Positions 36,503-46,174 of a DNA stretch of 64,000 nt are shown piece after piece (position 1 is the first letter of the stretch; each line of letters begins with the position of its first letter). Origin of the DNA: Oxalobacter sp. (GTDB taxonomy: Bacteria; Pseudomonadota; Gammaproteobacteria; Burkholderiales; Burkholderiaceae_D); contig QZKY01000012.1 in NCBI GenBank assembly GCA_003605115.1, positions 1-64,000 on the forward strand. Reading direction: 5' to 3'. The translations under genes and the position numbers were made by a program. The notes beneath the pieces were generated by a model, which was not told the origin of the DNA, did not search any database, and saw nothing but the letters and a program-made list of their open reading frames with translations.

Positions 36503-37246
36503 ATGACACAAAGCACATTGGTCGTTCGAGGTTTGGAGAAATCATACGGCAAACGACGTGTCGTGCAGGATGTTTCTCTGGACGTAAAAAGCGGCGAAGT
36601 GGTGGGTCTGCTCGGCCCAAACGGAGCCGGCAAAACGACGTCGTTCTACATGATCGTGGGACTGGTTCCCTCCGATGGTGGCACCATTCAGCTGGATGGT
36701 ACGGACATTTCCCGTTTGCCCATACACCAGCGCGCCAGACTGGGGTTGTCTTATCTTCCCCAAGAAGCGTCCGTTTTCCGCAAGCTGAATGTTGAAGATA
36801 ACATTCGAGCCGTGCTGGAGTTGCAGCAACAAGACGACAAACCGCTCTCTGATGAGGAAGTCAACAATCGCCTGAATCGTCTCCTGGCTGAATTGCAAAT
36901 TGAGAAAATTCGCGACAGTCAAGCCATGTCGCTGTCCGGCGGCGAAAGGAGGCGGGTTGAAATCGCGCGATCATTAGCCACCAATCCCCGCTTCATTTTG
37001 CTGGATGAGCCTTTCGCTGGCATCGACCCGATCGCGGTGATTGAAATCCAGCGCATCGTCCGCTTCTTGAAAGAACGCGGCATCGGCGTCCTCATCACGG
37101 ATCACAACGTACGTGAAACTTTGGGTATCTGCGACCGCGCCTACATCATCAATCAAGGCGCTGTTTTGGCAAGCGGCGACCCGGAAGACATCATTACCGA
37201 CGAGTCGGTGCGTCGTGTCTATTTGGGCGAACACTTCAGAATGTAA
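36503..37246 (+). CDS. lptB: LPS export ABC transporter ATP-binding protein LptB
   Basis: The cytoplasmic ATPase powering LPS extraction through LptF and LptG, which are not in this window. The 247 residues show Walker [10 protein letters not shown] (about 38-46), Q-loop LPQEASVF, signature [15 protein letters not shown], Walker [11 protein letters not shown] and switch His in ITDHNVRET. Length and the Phe-Ala-Gly after Walker B are typical of LptB. Confidence 0.97.
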   Translation: MTQSTLVVRGLEKSYGKRRVVQDVSLDVKSGEVVGLLGPNGAGKTTSFYMIVGLVPSDGGTIQLDGTDISRLPIHQRARLGLSYLPQEASVFRKLNVEDNIRAVLELQQQDDKPLSDEEVNNRLNRLLAELQIEKIRDSQAMSLSGGERRRVEIARSLATNPRFILLDEPFAGIDPIAVIEIQRIVRFLKERGIGVLITDHNVRETLGICDRAYIINQGAVLASGDPEDIITDESVRRVYLGEHFRM

Positions 37247-37257
37247 TACGGCGAACC

Positions 37258-38748
37258 ATGAAACCTTCCTTGCAACTCCGAACGTCCCAGCATCTTGCGC
37301 TGACGCCGCAGTTGCAACAATCCATTCGTCTGCTTCAACTTTCAACCCTTGAGTTGCAGAACGAAGTGGATCAAATCATTCAGCAAAATCCGCTACTCGA
37401 ACGTCTTGATGACCCCCTCGACAATTCCCTGCGCCTGTTGGCTGATGGCGCGCTGAACCCCACCTCCCCGAACACCGCCTCGCCTGAGCCAACAACAACA
37501 GAGCCAGCTTCTATTCCCTCGTCCGATGAATCGGATGGGGCTCCTGAGACAGACCAGTTGCCCCACAGCGATGCTGAAACCATCAGCGCGGACTGGAATT
37601 ATGATGAGTCAAGCAAAACCAACAAGTCTTCAGATGATGAAGATTCCCGACCCCAAATCGAATCGCCGCCGGAAACGCTTCGCGAGCATTTGATGGAGCA
37701 AGTACGCCTCTCCTCATATGATCAACGCAAGCTTGCCTTGCTCACACTTATGGTGGATGCTATCGATGAAAATGGCTTTCTCATTGAGTCACTGGATGAA
37801 ATTCTGAGCTGGCTGCCGTCGGAGCTCAATGTATCGCTTGCTGAATTAACTGAGTCACTCGCCATCCTGCAGAGTCTGGATCCGCCCGGCATCGGTGCGC
37901 GCAGCTTGTCTGAGTGTCTTTCACTCCAGATCAAATTACTGGCGAACGTGCCCTTCGTCACGCGCAGAACCGCATTGGCGATCGTGGAAAATCACCTTGG
38001 CCTCTTCGCGCAACGCGATTTTACAAAACTTAAAAAGGCACTGGACTGCGATGATGAAGATTTGCGCGAGGCGCAAGTCATCATCAAACGCTGCAACCCG
38101 CGTCCAGGTGCTGTTTTTGCAAATGATGCAGCCGATGCCGTCCAGCCAGATGTGATTGTCAAGCGTGCCGCCAATGGCTGGAGCGTAGAACTCAACCAGG
38201 ATGTCGTTCCCAGACTCCAGCTGAATGCCATGTACGCTGGCATATTGAAGAACAATAAGGGTGGTGCCAGGCTGTCTACACAACTCCAGGAAGCCAAATG
38301 GCTTATCAAAAACTTACGTCATCGATTCGATACGATTTTGCGTGTGGCACAAGCCATTGTTGAGCGTCAAAAAAACTTCTTTTCGCATGGTGCAGTTGCC
38401 ATGCGACCACTTGTGCTCAGAGAAATAGCTGATACACTGAACCTGCACGAGAGTACTATTTCGCGTGTTACCACTCAGAAATATATGCTGACCCCGCACG
38501 GCATGTTCGAATTGAAATATTTCTTTGGTAGCCACATCGGTACAGAAGCGGGAGGAGAGGCTTCCTCGACAGCCATACGAGAATTGATCAAACAACTAAT
38601 AGGAGCCGAAGACCAAAAAAGTCCCTTTTCCGATAGCAAAATAGCAGAAATATTGGGGGAACAGGGAATCGTTATTGCGCGCCGAACAGTCGCCAAATAT
38701 CGAGAATCCATGAAAATACCACCAGTCAACCTGCGAAAATCCTTGTAG
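37258..38748 (+). CDS. rpoN: RNA polymerase sigma-54 factor RpoN
   Basis: Directs transcription from -24/-12 promoters with enhancer-binding activators. The 496 residues have region I (Gln/Leu-rich, LALTPQLQQSIRLLQLSTLELQ), an acidic linker (about 60-145), the core-binding domain (about 145-300), an HTH (DTLNLHESTISRVT, about 390-405) and the RpoN box ARRTVAKYRE near the C-terminus. It is 11 nt after lptB and 81 nt ahead of hpf, the classic proteobacterial order, although ptsN does not follow here. Confidence 0.97.
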   Translation: MKPSLQLRTSQHLALTPQLQQSIRLLQLSTLELQNEVDQIIQQNPLLERLDDPLDNSLRLLADGALNPTSPNTASPEPTTTEPASIPSSDESDGAPETDQLPHSDAETISADWNYDESSKTNKSSDDEDSRPQIESPPETLREHLMEQVRLSSYDQRKLALLTLMVDAIDENGFLIESLDEILSWLPSELNVSLAELTESLAILQSLDPPGIGARSLSECLSLQIKLLANVPFVTRRTALAIVENHLGLFAQRDFTKLKKALDCDDEDLREAQVIIKRCNPRPGAVFANDAADAVQPDVIVKRAANGWSVELNQDVVPRLQLNAMYAGILKNNKGGARLSTQLQEAKWLIKNLRHRFDTILRVAQAIVERQKNFFSHGAVAMRPLVLREIADTLNLHESTISRVTTQKYMLTPHGMFELKYFFGSHIGTEAGGEASSTAIRELIKQLIGAEDQKSPFSDSKIAEILGEQGIVIARRTVAKYRESMKIPPVNLRKSL

Positions 38749-38829
38749 TCGTTTTATTTATTTGCATGCAAATTGTCTTTGTATTCAGGGCATTATGTAA
38801 GCAAACAGCATTTCAGACAGGAGAAGCGT

Positions 38830-39186
38830 ATGAATCTCACCATTAGTGGGCATCATCTTGAAGTTACTCCCGCTATCAGGGAATATGTCAAAAACAAACT
38901 TGAACGAGTGAACCGTCATTTTGACAATGTCATCGATTTAACGGTCACACTGAGTATTGAAACCCTCCCGGAAAAGGAAAAACGACAAAAAGCAGAAATC
39001 AATTTAAATCTGTCTGGCAAAACCATACACGTTGAAAGTGTTTCACAAGACCTGTATGCAGCCATCGATAGCTTGATTGATAAACTGGACAGACAAGTCC
39101 TGAAACATAAAGGCAAGCTCAAAGACTATTCACGCGAATCCATTAAACACTTACCTGATGAACCCACCTCTCCAACCAGTGCCTGA
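38830..39186 (+). CDS. hpf: Ribosome hibernation promoting factor, short form (HPF/YfiA)
   Basis: Binds the 30S decoding centre in stationary phase to inactivate ribosomes. The 118 residues have the family fold MNLTISGHHLEVTPAIREYVKNKLERV with the basic second half ending KHKGKLKDY. There is no long-form dimerisation domain. The ATG at 38830 has AGGAG 6 nt upstream; the 19 extra codons in the longer frame precede that site. A strong terminator follows. Confidence 0.95.
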   Translation: MNLTISGHHLEVTPAIREYVKNKLERVNRHFDNVIDLTVTLSIETLPEKEKRQKAEINLNLSGKTIHVESVSQDLYAAIDSLIDKLDRQVLKHKGKLKDYSRESIKHLPDEPTSPTSA

Positions 39187-39202
39187 AATGGCGTATGAAT
39201 AG

Positions 39203-39233
39203 AAAAAAGGCGCGAACTTTCGCGCCTTTTTTG
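39203..39233. terminator. Bidirectional intrinsic terminator between hpf and dgt
   Basis: Stem aaaaaaggcgcg / cgcgcctttttt with a short AT loop and A/T tracts on both sides. It ends both the kdsD...hpf operon (+) and the dgt operon (-). Confidence 0.9.
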
Positions 39234-39248
39234 TTCGGAAGGCATTTT

Positions 39249-40385
39249 TCAATTTTCACTCATGTCAAAAATCCGCCGGTGCTCACTAATAGCGTAGCGA
39301 TCTGTCATGCCAGCGATGTAATCAGCAATTCTTCTCGCCTGTTCGTTTTGGTCACCGCCTTTTACCTGATACTCAGGCGGCAGCAGCCCCGGAGCATGGC
39401 TGAATGCCTCGAATAGTTCTGCAATCATCCGCCGCGCTTTGCTGGTCATGCGATTTACACGATAGTGACGATAGAGATTCTCGAATAAAAAATCTTTCAG
39501 CTCAATCGTTTGCGCGCGCATGCTTTCCGAAAAACTGATCAATGGCAGCGCGCGTCGAACATCATCCACACTATTAGGCTTGGCATCATCAATCTGCGTC
39601 ATCGAGGTGCGAATGGCATCTTCGATTTGTGCATTGATCATTCGCCGAACGGTTTCGTGTATCGCACGTCTTGCACCAATACCCGGCATTAGCGCTTCCA
39701 CCTCTCGCCTGTGTCGCGCATACAAACCGACTTGCTCCAACTGCGCTGTATTCAGTAAGCCGGAACGAAGGCCATCATCAATATCATGATTACTGTAAGC
39801 AATCTCATCTGCCAAATTGGTCAGCTGCGCTTCCAGCGACGCTTGCTGGTTTTTCAGAAATCGTTCCCCCAGCGCCCCCAACCTCTCAGCCGCTTCGCGT
39901 TTGCATCGCTTTAAAATGCCTTCGCGGGTCTCAAACATCAAGTTCAATCCATCAAATGCACCATAGCGTTCCTCGAGCAGGTCAACCACCCGCAAACTTT
40001 GCAAATTGTGCTCAAATCCGCCGAAATCCTGCATGCGCTCATCCAAGGCATCCTGTCCCGCGTGCCCGAATGGCGTATGACCAAGGTCGTGCGCCAAAGC
40101 AATGGCTTCAACAAGATCCTCGTTGAGACGCAAACTGCGCGCCATCGAACGTGCTATTTGCGACACTTCCAAGCTGTGCGTCAATCGCGTGCGAAACAAA
40201 TCGCCTTCGTGATTCAAGAATACCTGGGTCTTGTATTCAAGCCGCCGAAAAGCGGCGCTGTGTATGATGCGGTCGCGATCCCGCTGGAATTCGGTACGCG
40301 CAACGGGTGGCGCTTCAGGATGAACCCGCCCATTCGAATATGCTGCGCGAACGGCATAGGGCGCGAGATGCGTCTCTTTATCCAT
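39249..40385 (-). CDS. dgt: Deoxyguanosinetriphosphate triphosphohydrolase-like protein
   Basis: An HD-domain dNTP triphosphohydrolase, type 2 subfamily (378 residues). The metal-binding pattern is present as [15 protein letters not shown] and [12 protein letters not shown], with a later [15 protein letters not shown]. The ATG at 40385 overlaps the aroB stop by 8 nt (ATGGATAA); a GTG one codon earlier is less likely. It is the last gene of the aroK-aroB-dgt run. Confidence 0.93.
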   Translation of the reverse strand: MDKETHLAPYAVRAAYSNGRVHPEAPPVARTEFQRDRDRIIHSAAFRRLEYKTQVFLNHEGDLFRTRLTHSLEVSQIARSMARSLRLNEDLVEAIALAHDLGHTPFGHAGQDALDERMQDFGGFEHNLQSLRVVDLLEERYGAFDGLNLMFETREGILKRCKREAAERLGALGERFLKNQQASLEAQLTNLADEIAYSNHDIDDGLRSGLLNTAQLEQVGLYARHRREVEALMPGIGARRAIHETVRRMINAQIEDAIRTSMTQIDDAKPNSVDDVRRALPLISFSESMRAQTIELKDFLFENLYRHYRVNRMTSKARRMIAELFEAFSHAPGLLPPEYQVKGGDQNEQARRIADYIAGMTDRYAISEHRRIFDMSEN

Positions 40386-41484
40386 CACGCTTCACGCATG
40401 CCGCCAGAGTGGCCTCCAGCATAACCTGAGGAACCGTCGTGATAACGGGAAATCCTAAGGGTTTCAATAAAATGAATTGGATTTCCCCATCGGTGGCTTT
40501 TTTGTCGACCTGCATCAACTCAATCCAGCGTTGCACACCCAAATCCGGGGCAACGACAGGCAAGCCTGCCGCTTTCACCAGTTTTCTTATCCGATCACTG
40601 CTCGCTTCATCCATGAATCCCATTCTGCATGACAAATCGGCTGCCATGACCATGCCGCACCCAACCGCCTCACCATGCAGCCATTCGCCGTATCCCAGAC
40701 CTGCCTCAATCGCATGGCCGAACGTGTGGCCGAAATTAAGAATGGCGCGCAAACCGCCTTCGCGCTCATCCTGCCGCACAACTTCTGCCTTGATTTCACA
40801 CGAGCGCTGAATGGCGTAAGCCAATGCGGCCGGATCTTTGGCGACAAGCTTTTCCATGTTGGTTTCAATCCATGTAAAAAAATCGCCGCTGGTGATCGCC
40901 CCATGCTTGATCACTTCCGCCAGACCCGCAGCCAACTCTTGCTGCGGCAGCGTGTTGAGTGCTGCGGTGTCCGCTATGACGCACTGCGGCTGATAAAACG
41001 CGCCGATCATGTTTTTGCCCAACGGATGATTGATGCCCGTCTTGCCACCAACAGATGAATCAACTTGCGCCAACAAGGTTGTGGGCACCTGGATGAAGGG
41101 AACCCCACGCATGTAGCTGGCGGCGGCGTAACCTGTCAAATCGCCGATGACCCCACCACCCAGTGCCACCAAGGTTGTTTGCCGATCGCATTTTTCAGCA
41201 AGCAATACGTCAAAGACTTTCATCAGGCTTTCCCAGTTTTTTTCCTGCTCGCCATCAGGAAGAATGATCGGTATCACCTGCTTGCCGGCGGCCTCCAATG
41301 ATGTTTTCAATGCTTCCAGATACAAGGGCGCAACGACCGTATTGGTAATGATTGCTACCCGCTTCCCCGCGACATGACGCGCCAGCAGATTGCTGTCCCC
41401 CAAAATATTTTGCCCGATTTCGATTGGATAACTACGCTCTCCAAGCTCCACCTGCAAGTGCGTAATCTGCGCCTTATGGTTCAT
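40378..41484 (-). CDS. aroB: 3-dehydroquinate synthase
   Basis: Converts DAHP to 3-dehydroquinate in the shikimate pathway, using NAD and a metal. The 368 residues carry [49 protein letters not shown], the metal ligand regions [15 protein letters not shown] and [12 protein letters not shown]. Its ATG overlaps the aroK stop (ATGA), so the pair is coupled. Confidence 0.97.
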   Translation of the reverse strand: MNHKAQITHLQVELGERSYPIEIGQNILGDSNLLARHVAGKRVAIITNTVVAPLYLEALKTSLEAAGKQVIPIILPDGEQEKNWESLMKVFDVLLAEKCDRQTTLVALGGGVIGDLTGYAAASYMRGVPFIQVPTTLLAQVDSSVGGKTGINHPLGKNMIGAFYQPQCVIADTAALNTLPQQELAAGLAEVIKHGAITSGDFFTWIETNMEKLVAKDPAALAYAIQRSCEIKAEVVRQDEREGGLRAILNFGHTFGHAIEAGLGYGEWLHGEAVGCGMVMAADLSCRMGFMDEASSDRIRKLVKAAGLPVVAPDLGVQRWIELMQVDKKATDGEIQFILLKPLGFPVITTVPQVMLEATLAACVKRDG

Positions 41485-42065
41485 TGCTGTGTCTTCCCAG
41501 AATTTTCGGTTTGAGACGAATCGACGTTGGTCTGCCTGTCGGCTCTCTTCTCCAGCGCCCTCAGTTTATCAATAATATTTTGCATCATGGAATGCACATT
41601 CGGGCGTCCCGTGTCGATTGTAATATGAGCGACCTCCCGGTACAGCGGTTCACGCTGTTTGGCCAACTCTTCAATTGTTTTGCGCGGGTCGGCTGTCTGC
41701 AACAAAGGGCGGCTTTTATCCATGCTGGTGCGGTGCAAGATACTGTTCACTGAGGCACGCAGATAAACCACCGTGCCGCGCGTCTTTAAGTATTCTCGAT
41801 TTTGCGGATCCAGGATCGCACCACCGCCTGTTGCCAGCACAACCCCTTGACGTGCCGTGAGATCCCGAATGACTTCGGCTTCGCGACGCCGAAAACCCGC
41901 CTCTCCTTCTATTTCAAAAATCATGGAAATGGTCGTGCCAGTACGGGATTCAATCTCATGATCCGCATCGACAAAAGGCATTCCCATGCGTTTGGCCAAG
42001 GCACGTCCCACCGTGGTTTTGCCGGAACCCATCAAGCCCACAAGAAAAATATTTTTATGTTTCAT
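41481..42065 (-). CDS. aroK: Shikimate kinase
   Basis: Phosphorylates shikimate. The 194-residue P-loop kinase has [15 protein letters not shown], the shikimate-binding DADHEIE, GGGAIL and RPLL motifs. The C-terminal 25 residues are polar and probably disordered. The start ATG at 42065 has only a weak AGG nearby; a GTG one codon upstream is possible. It is separated from pilQ by a strong hairpin but is otherwise in line with it. Confidence 0.95.
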   Translation of the reverse strand: MKHKNIFLVGLMGSGKTTVGRALAKRMGMPFVDADHEIESRTGTTISMIFEIEGEAGFRRREAEVIRDLTARQGVVLATGGGAILDPQNREYLKTRGTVVYLRASVNSILHRTSMDKSRPLLQTADPRKTIEELAKQREPLYREVAHITIDTGRPNVHSMMQNIIDKLRALEKRADRQTNVDSSQTENSGKTQQ

Positions 42066-42074
42066 CACCTGAAA

Positions 42075-42104
42075 TTATAAAGCCGGGAAACCCCGGCTTT
42101 ATAA
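42075..42104 (-). terminator. Hairpin terminator between pilQ and aroK
   Basis: A perfect 13-bp stem (ttataaagccggg / cccggctttataa) with a 4-nt loop, just past the pilQ stop. It should stop most pil transcription, so aroK-aroB-dgt may be expressed separately or by partial read-through. Confidence 0.8.
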
Positions 42105-42125
42105 CTTTCTACTGGCAGTATGCTT

Positions 42126-44279
42126 TTATTTTGCCTGTACGCCTGACATGATCTTGGGCGTCAGGAAAACGAGAAGCTCCGTTTTGTTGTCGGTTATCTC
42201 TTTGGACTTGAAGAGCCATCCAAGGAATGGAATGTCCCCCAATAACGGAACTTGAGCCTTTGTCTCCAACTTCGTTAGCTCAAATATCCCCCCAATCACC
42301 ACAGTTCCGCCATTCTCCACCAGCACTTCTGTCTGCACCTTTTTGGTGTCAATGGCGACAATCTCTGTGCTGCCTTCAAATACCGACTTATCAGGTTTAT
42401 CTTTATGCACGAGAACGGTGAGTATGACTTTCCCATCCGGCGTAATCTGAGGGGTTACCTCCAGCTTTAACACCGCTTTCTTGAACGAAATTGTCACCGC
42501 ACCACTTGATGAGGCTTCTTTGTAGGGTATTTCTGTTCCCTGTTCGATCAAGGCCTTGACGTTGTCCGCCGTTACGACCCGCGGGCTTGAAATAACCTTA
42601 CCCCTGTTTTCGGCTTCCAGCGCCGACAATTCCAGGTTCAGATAACGTGTGGCTGAAGAATTAAACAGACTGAGTCCTAGGCTGGCTGCCGAAAAACCAC
42701 TCACTGTACCGGCGGGCAAGTTCAACCCAGTCCCGCTGACAGTGCTAGTATCACCCGTTGTCGACGGCAAGGAACTATACCCGGAACCCACAGCAAGGTT
42801 ACGACTTACACGATTGCCAAACATTCCCAGTCGAACGCCGAGATTCCGCCCAAACGAATCTTCAGCTTCGACAATGCGCGCCTCTATCATTACCTGCCTT
42901 TGGGGGATATCCGTTTTTTCGATCATAACGCGCAGCTCTTCCAGTTTGCTCGGGATATCCGTGACAAAAATCTGGTTTGTTCTCGGATCAATAACGACAC
43001 TGCCACGCTTAGAAAGAATGCGGTTCTTATTGGCCGGATCCGACGTACCGTCTTCTTTGATGCCAAAAATCTTGGACATCGCCATAGCCTTGAAATAATT
43101 CAGCTGAAAAATTTCCAGCCGGAGCGGCTCCAACTCTGCGATTTGTGCCTTTTGCTCCAATTCCAATTTTTCCTTTGTCAGCAATTCATCCCTCGGCGCA
43201 ATCCACACCACATTGCCATTCCTGCGCATATCCAACCCTTTGGCGCGCATCACGATATCGAGCGCCTGATCCCACGGCACATCTTTTAAACGCAAGGTAA
43301 GATTGCCGCCCACCGTATCGCTTGTAATGATATTGAAACCGGTAAAATCCGCTATAACCTGCAGCACCGCGCGCACTTCAATATTCTGGAAATTCAGCGA
43401 CAACTTCTCGCCTTTGTATCCCTGGTTGCCTTGCGCCAGCTTGTTGGGGTCTTCCTTGATAGGCTTGACTTCAATCACTAACTGAGCATCGCTTTGGTAA
43501 GCGCTGTACTCCCACACGCCTGCGGCCTCAATCAGCATCTTGATATTCTTCCCTTGCTGCTTCGTCGTAATTTTCGTAACAGGCGTTCCAAAGTCCGTCA
43601 CATCCATGATGCGCCTTAACGCTTCAGGCAAATTCGCCTTCATGAAATCCACTTCAATCGATCGACCTTTGTGTTTCACATCCACAGCGACATCACTATG
43701 CGGCAGGTCAATAACGACACGACCTTCGCCAATGGTGCCGCGACGGAAATCAATGTTTCTCAAGGCATTGTCCCCATTAACCTGTTGAGGGAGCTTGTCG
43801 CCTGCCGAAGTCGATACTTTTGCTGCTGCGGGCAATCCAGGAGAGCGATCAATCGTGACCGTGACCACATTTCCGCTCACCTCCGTCGCAAAGTTCATCG
43901 TCTTTTTCAGGTTGAACACCAGTCGAGAACGCTCTCCGGTATCGACAATATTCACGGTGCGCACGTCGCCGAGATTGATATCCTGAAGGCTTTTGCCGGT
44001 CGCATTAGCTGTCTTGTTGAAATCGATTGCCACCCGCGCCGGATTGGTAATGGCAAAACCGATCGGTTGCGTCGCCGGCGGTGCCTTGAGCGTTACCTTG
44101 ACGACCACGCCTGCGCCTTTTTGGGTTGCCTCAATGGATTGGATAGCGTTCTCTTGTGCACGTGAGACGCCGCACAACACCGAAAGACACAGTGCCATGC
44201 AAGTCCATTTGCTCAGCCGCGACAGAAGCATTGCGCTCATCCCAAATCCTTTGCTTTGCGTATTGTTTGATGATGTCAT
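42126..44279 (-). CDS. pilQ: Type IV pilus secretin PilQ
   Basis: The outer-membrane channel through which the type IV pilus exits; it also serves DNA uptake in competent bacteria. The 717 residues contain a signal peptide (ending VSRAQEN, about residue 41), two AMIN domains (about 45-260), an STN/N0 domain (NIEVRAVLQVIADFTGFNIITS), an N1 domain, and the secretin core (about 500-715; VPLLGDIPFLGWLFK, and LLVFLTPKI at the end). Its ATG overlaps the pilP stop by 4 nt. Confidence 0.96.
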   Translation of the reverse strand: MTSSNNTQSKGFGMSAMLLSRLSKWTCMALCLSVLCGVSRAQENAIQSIEATQKGAGVVVKVTLKAPPATQPIGFAITNPARVAIDFNKTANATGKSLQDINLGDVRTVNIVDTGERSRLVFNLKKTMNFATEVSGNVVTVTIDRSPGLPAAAKVSTSAGDKLPQQVNGDNALRNIDFRRGTIGEGRVVIDLPHSDVAVDVKHKGRSIEVDFMKANLPEALRRIMDVTDFGTPVTKITTKQQGKNIKMLIEAAGVWEYSAYQSDAQLVIEVKPIKEDPNKLAQGNQGYKGEKLSLNFQNIEVRAVLQVIADFTGFNIITSDTVGGNLTLRLKDVPWDQALDIVMRAKGLDMRRNGNVVWIAPRDELLTKEKLELEQKAQIAELEPLRLEIFQLNYFKAMAMSKIFGIKEDGTSDPANKNRILSKRGSVVIDPRTNQIFVTDIPSKLEELRVMIEKTDIPQRQVMIEARIVEAEDSFGRNLGVRLGMFGNRVSRNLAVGSGYSSLPSTTGDTSTVSGTGLNLPAGTVSGFSAASLGLSLFNSSATRYLNLELSALEAENRGKVISSPRVVTADNVKALIEQGTEIPYKEASSSGAVTISFKKAVLKLEVTPQITPDGKVILTVLVHKDKPDKSVFEGSTEIVAIDTKKVQTEVLVENGGTVVIGGIFELTKLETKAQVPLLGDIPFLGWLFKSKEITDNKTELLVFLTPKIMSGVQAK

Positions 44280-44812
44280 TTTTTGCTCTCCTGCAGTTCC
44301 AGTCTGGCCTTGCGCTCAACCCACTCACCGGAAGCGTCCTGAACAATTTCCTTCAGTTCCACCGCATCCTCTGTAATCCCCGTTACCATGCCGAAATTCT
44401 GTCCCACGTAGTTGCCAACCTTTACCTGAAATATTGCCTTGTCAACCTGCAAGATTGCATATGCCAGTCCTGGCCTTTCCAGCGTTCCCACCATTCTGAC
44501 GGTGTCGAGGGGGAATTGCTCCAAAGGCTCACGGCGCCGTTCCATATCCGGCCTTAAACCCTTTCCAGATTGCGCCCTCAGCTTCGCCAACGCCATCGAC
44601 AGTTTGACTGAATTAAATGGATCGATCGCATCCTTGCGGGTATAGGTGAAAGGAGCATACGTCTTCGGCTCGGGGATTTTAGGAACCGACACAGGGGTTT
44701 GCCGCTTGGTCTGTTCCATCCAGTCCCGAATCTGAGCCTCCTGACTACACCCCATCAAGGCAAACGTCACAATCACTATCAAGCCCAAACCAACTTTTCG
44801 AGAGCATTTCAT
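44276..44812 (-). CDS. pilP: Type IV pilus lipoprotein PilP
   Basis: An inner-membrane lipoprotein linking the PilNO complex to the PilQ secretin. The 178 residues have a lipobox LMGC (Cys about 22), a Pro-rich spacer and a C-terminal beta domain (about 75-170; LEQFPLDTVRMVGTLERPG...VGNYVGQNFGMVTGI). It overlaps both pilO and pilQ by 4 nt. Confidence 0.95.
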   Translation of the reverse strand: MKCSRKVGLGLIVIVTFALMGCSQEAQIRDWMEQTKRQTPVSVPKIPEPKTYAPFTYTRKDAIDPFNSVKLSMALAKLRAQSGKGLRPDMERRREPLEQFPLDTVRMVGTLERPGLAYAILQVDKAIFQVKVGNYVGQNFGMVTGITEDAVELKEIVQDASGEWVERKARLELQESKK

Positions 44813-45477
44813 TTCTTGCCCCCTTTCTTGGCCGGAACCTTCGATTTCGCTTTGCGTTGCGCCTCAATTTCAACTTGATCCAGATAACGGAAAGTCTTGG
44901 CAATAGCATCCAGCCCCAACTTGCCATCTTTATTCACAACAATATTGAGGTTGTTTAAAGTAACGATACGCGGCAAATTTGCAATGTCACTCATGAACGA
45001 CGCAATATCGTGGTAGCCCCCAGAGACTTTGATCTGAATAGGAAGCTCTGCGTAGTACTCCTTTACCACAACCTGACCTGGCTTAAACAATTCAAATTGC
45101 AAACCCCGACCCACACCAGCTTGGTTAATATCTGACAGCAGAGCATCCATTTCCGCTTTGCTGGGCAATTGTTTTTCCATCGTCAAAACGTACTGATTCA
45201 CCAGATCTTTTTGCTTACTCAAAGCCTCAAGGTTAACGGCCTGCTGAATCTTGATTTTGTAAGCGTCTTTTAATTTGCTTTCTTCTTGCACACCCCGATC
45301 CAAAGACTCCATTTGGCTACTAACGTAACCAAACCATCCCGCTGCCAACACGAGCGACAGCACCCCAAATGCACAGAAAAGTTGGGGGATGATCGGCCAT
45401 TGCTCCGGCGGACGACCCTTCAGCCCAGTGAACTGTGCAGTAAAAGAGTGGGAAATATTCTTTAACTTAGTAGCCAT
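44809..45477 (-). CDS. pilO: Type IV pilus inner-membrane protein PilO
   Basis: Forms heterodimers with PilN in the alignment subcomplex. The 222 residues have a short cytoplasmic N-terminus, a single membrane helix (about 32-52), a coiled coil (about 60-110) and a ferredoxin-like periplasmic domain (LFKPGQVVVKEYYAELPIQIKVSGGYHDIASFMSDIANLPRIV, split here only for description). I chose ATG 45477 with GGAAG upstream; the longer frame overlaps pilN. Confidence 0.94.
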   Translation of the reverse strand: MATKLKNISHSFTAQFTGLKGRPPEQWPIIPQLFCAFGVLSLVLAAGWFGYVSSQMESLDRGVQEESKLKDAYKIKIQQAVNLEALSKQKDLVNQYVLTMEKQLPSKAEMDALLSDINQAGVGRGLQFELFKPGQVVVKEYYAELPIQIKVSGGYHDIASFMSDIANLPRIVTLNNLNIVVNKDGKLGLDAIAKTFRYLDQVEIEAQRKAKSKVPAKKGGKK

Positions 45478-45493
45478 GGCGCATCTTCCAGTC

Positions 45494-46174
45494 TCAATGT
45501 TTGGTTGCCCCGGCACCTACAGGAGACGGTGCCATCGAACGAACAGGCGTAGCCGACTGTACGCCCCCAACCGGTGTTGCTCCGCCTGGCACCTTACTTG
45601 AAACCAGTTCCTTATCTCGTGGGCGCTTTATCCCAACGTCAACAGTGAAATCAAAAATTCTTTTCGCTTGCTTGCCCTGCCCCAAGGTTACTGCCTTAAT
45701 CTCTTTCAAGTCAGGGCGCTCTAACCACTGCGAGTTATTGCCAAGATTACGCAAATATTCTGATACCCTTTCATTTGACTGCGCATAACCAACCAGCACG
45801 ACCCGCTGGCCGTCTTGTTTCAATGACTTCAGGTAAATCCCTTCAGGCGTCTGCATCACCAGCTCGTCCATCAGGTAGACTGGCTGATTACGATCACCCT
45901 GCAAGTCTTCAACGGCTTGCTGCCGCGCACGCAAAGATTCGATTTCCTGCTTCAGTGTGGCAACTTTCTTGATTTCGCCATCCAGGCGTTTGTTTTCCTG
46001 CCTGAGCACATTGTTGCGCTGCTCCTGACGGTGCATCAAGCCTTCCAGCAAACCGGCACCAACAATCACGATACCGACACCAACAAGCGCGCCTAAAACC
46101 AACAAAGCATAAAATGCCTTCCCCCGCTGTTTGCGTGTCTCTTCGCGATGAGGCAGAAGATTTATCTTAACCAT
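45494..46174 (-). CDS. pilN: Type IV pilus inner-membrane protein PilN
   Basis: Partners PilO and binds PilM by its conserved N-terminal peptide (KINLLPHRE, residues 3-11). The 226 residues have one membrane helix (about 22-44), a coiled coil (50-95) and a periplasmic domain. The Pro/Gly/Ala-rich C-terminal 35 residues form a low-complexity extension. Its ATG overlaps the pilM stop by one base. Confidence 0.95.
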   Translation of the reverse strand: MVKINLLPHREETRKQRGKAFYALLVLGALVGVGIVIVGAGLLEGLMHRQEQRNNVLRQENKRLDGEIKKVATLKQEIESLRARQQAVEDLQGDRNQPVYLMDELVMQTPEGIYLKSLKQDGQRVVLVGYAQSNERVSEYLRNLGNNSQWLERPDLKEIKAVTLGQGKQAKRIFDFTVDVGIKRPRDKELVSSKVPGGATPVGGVQSATPVRSMAPSPVGAGATKH

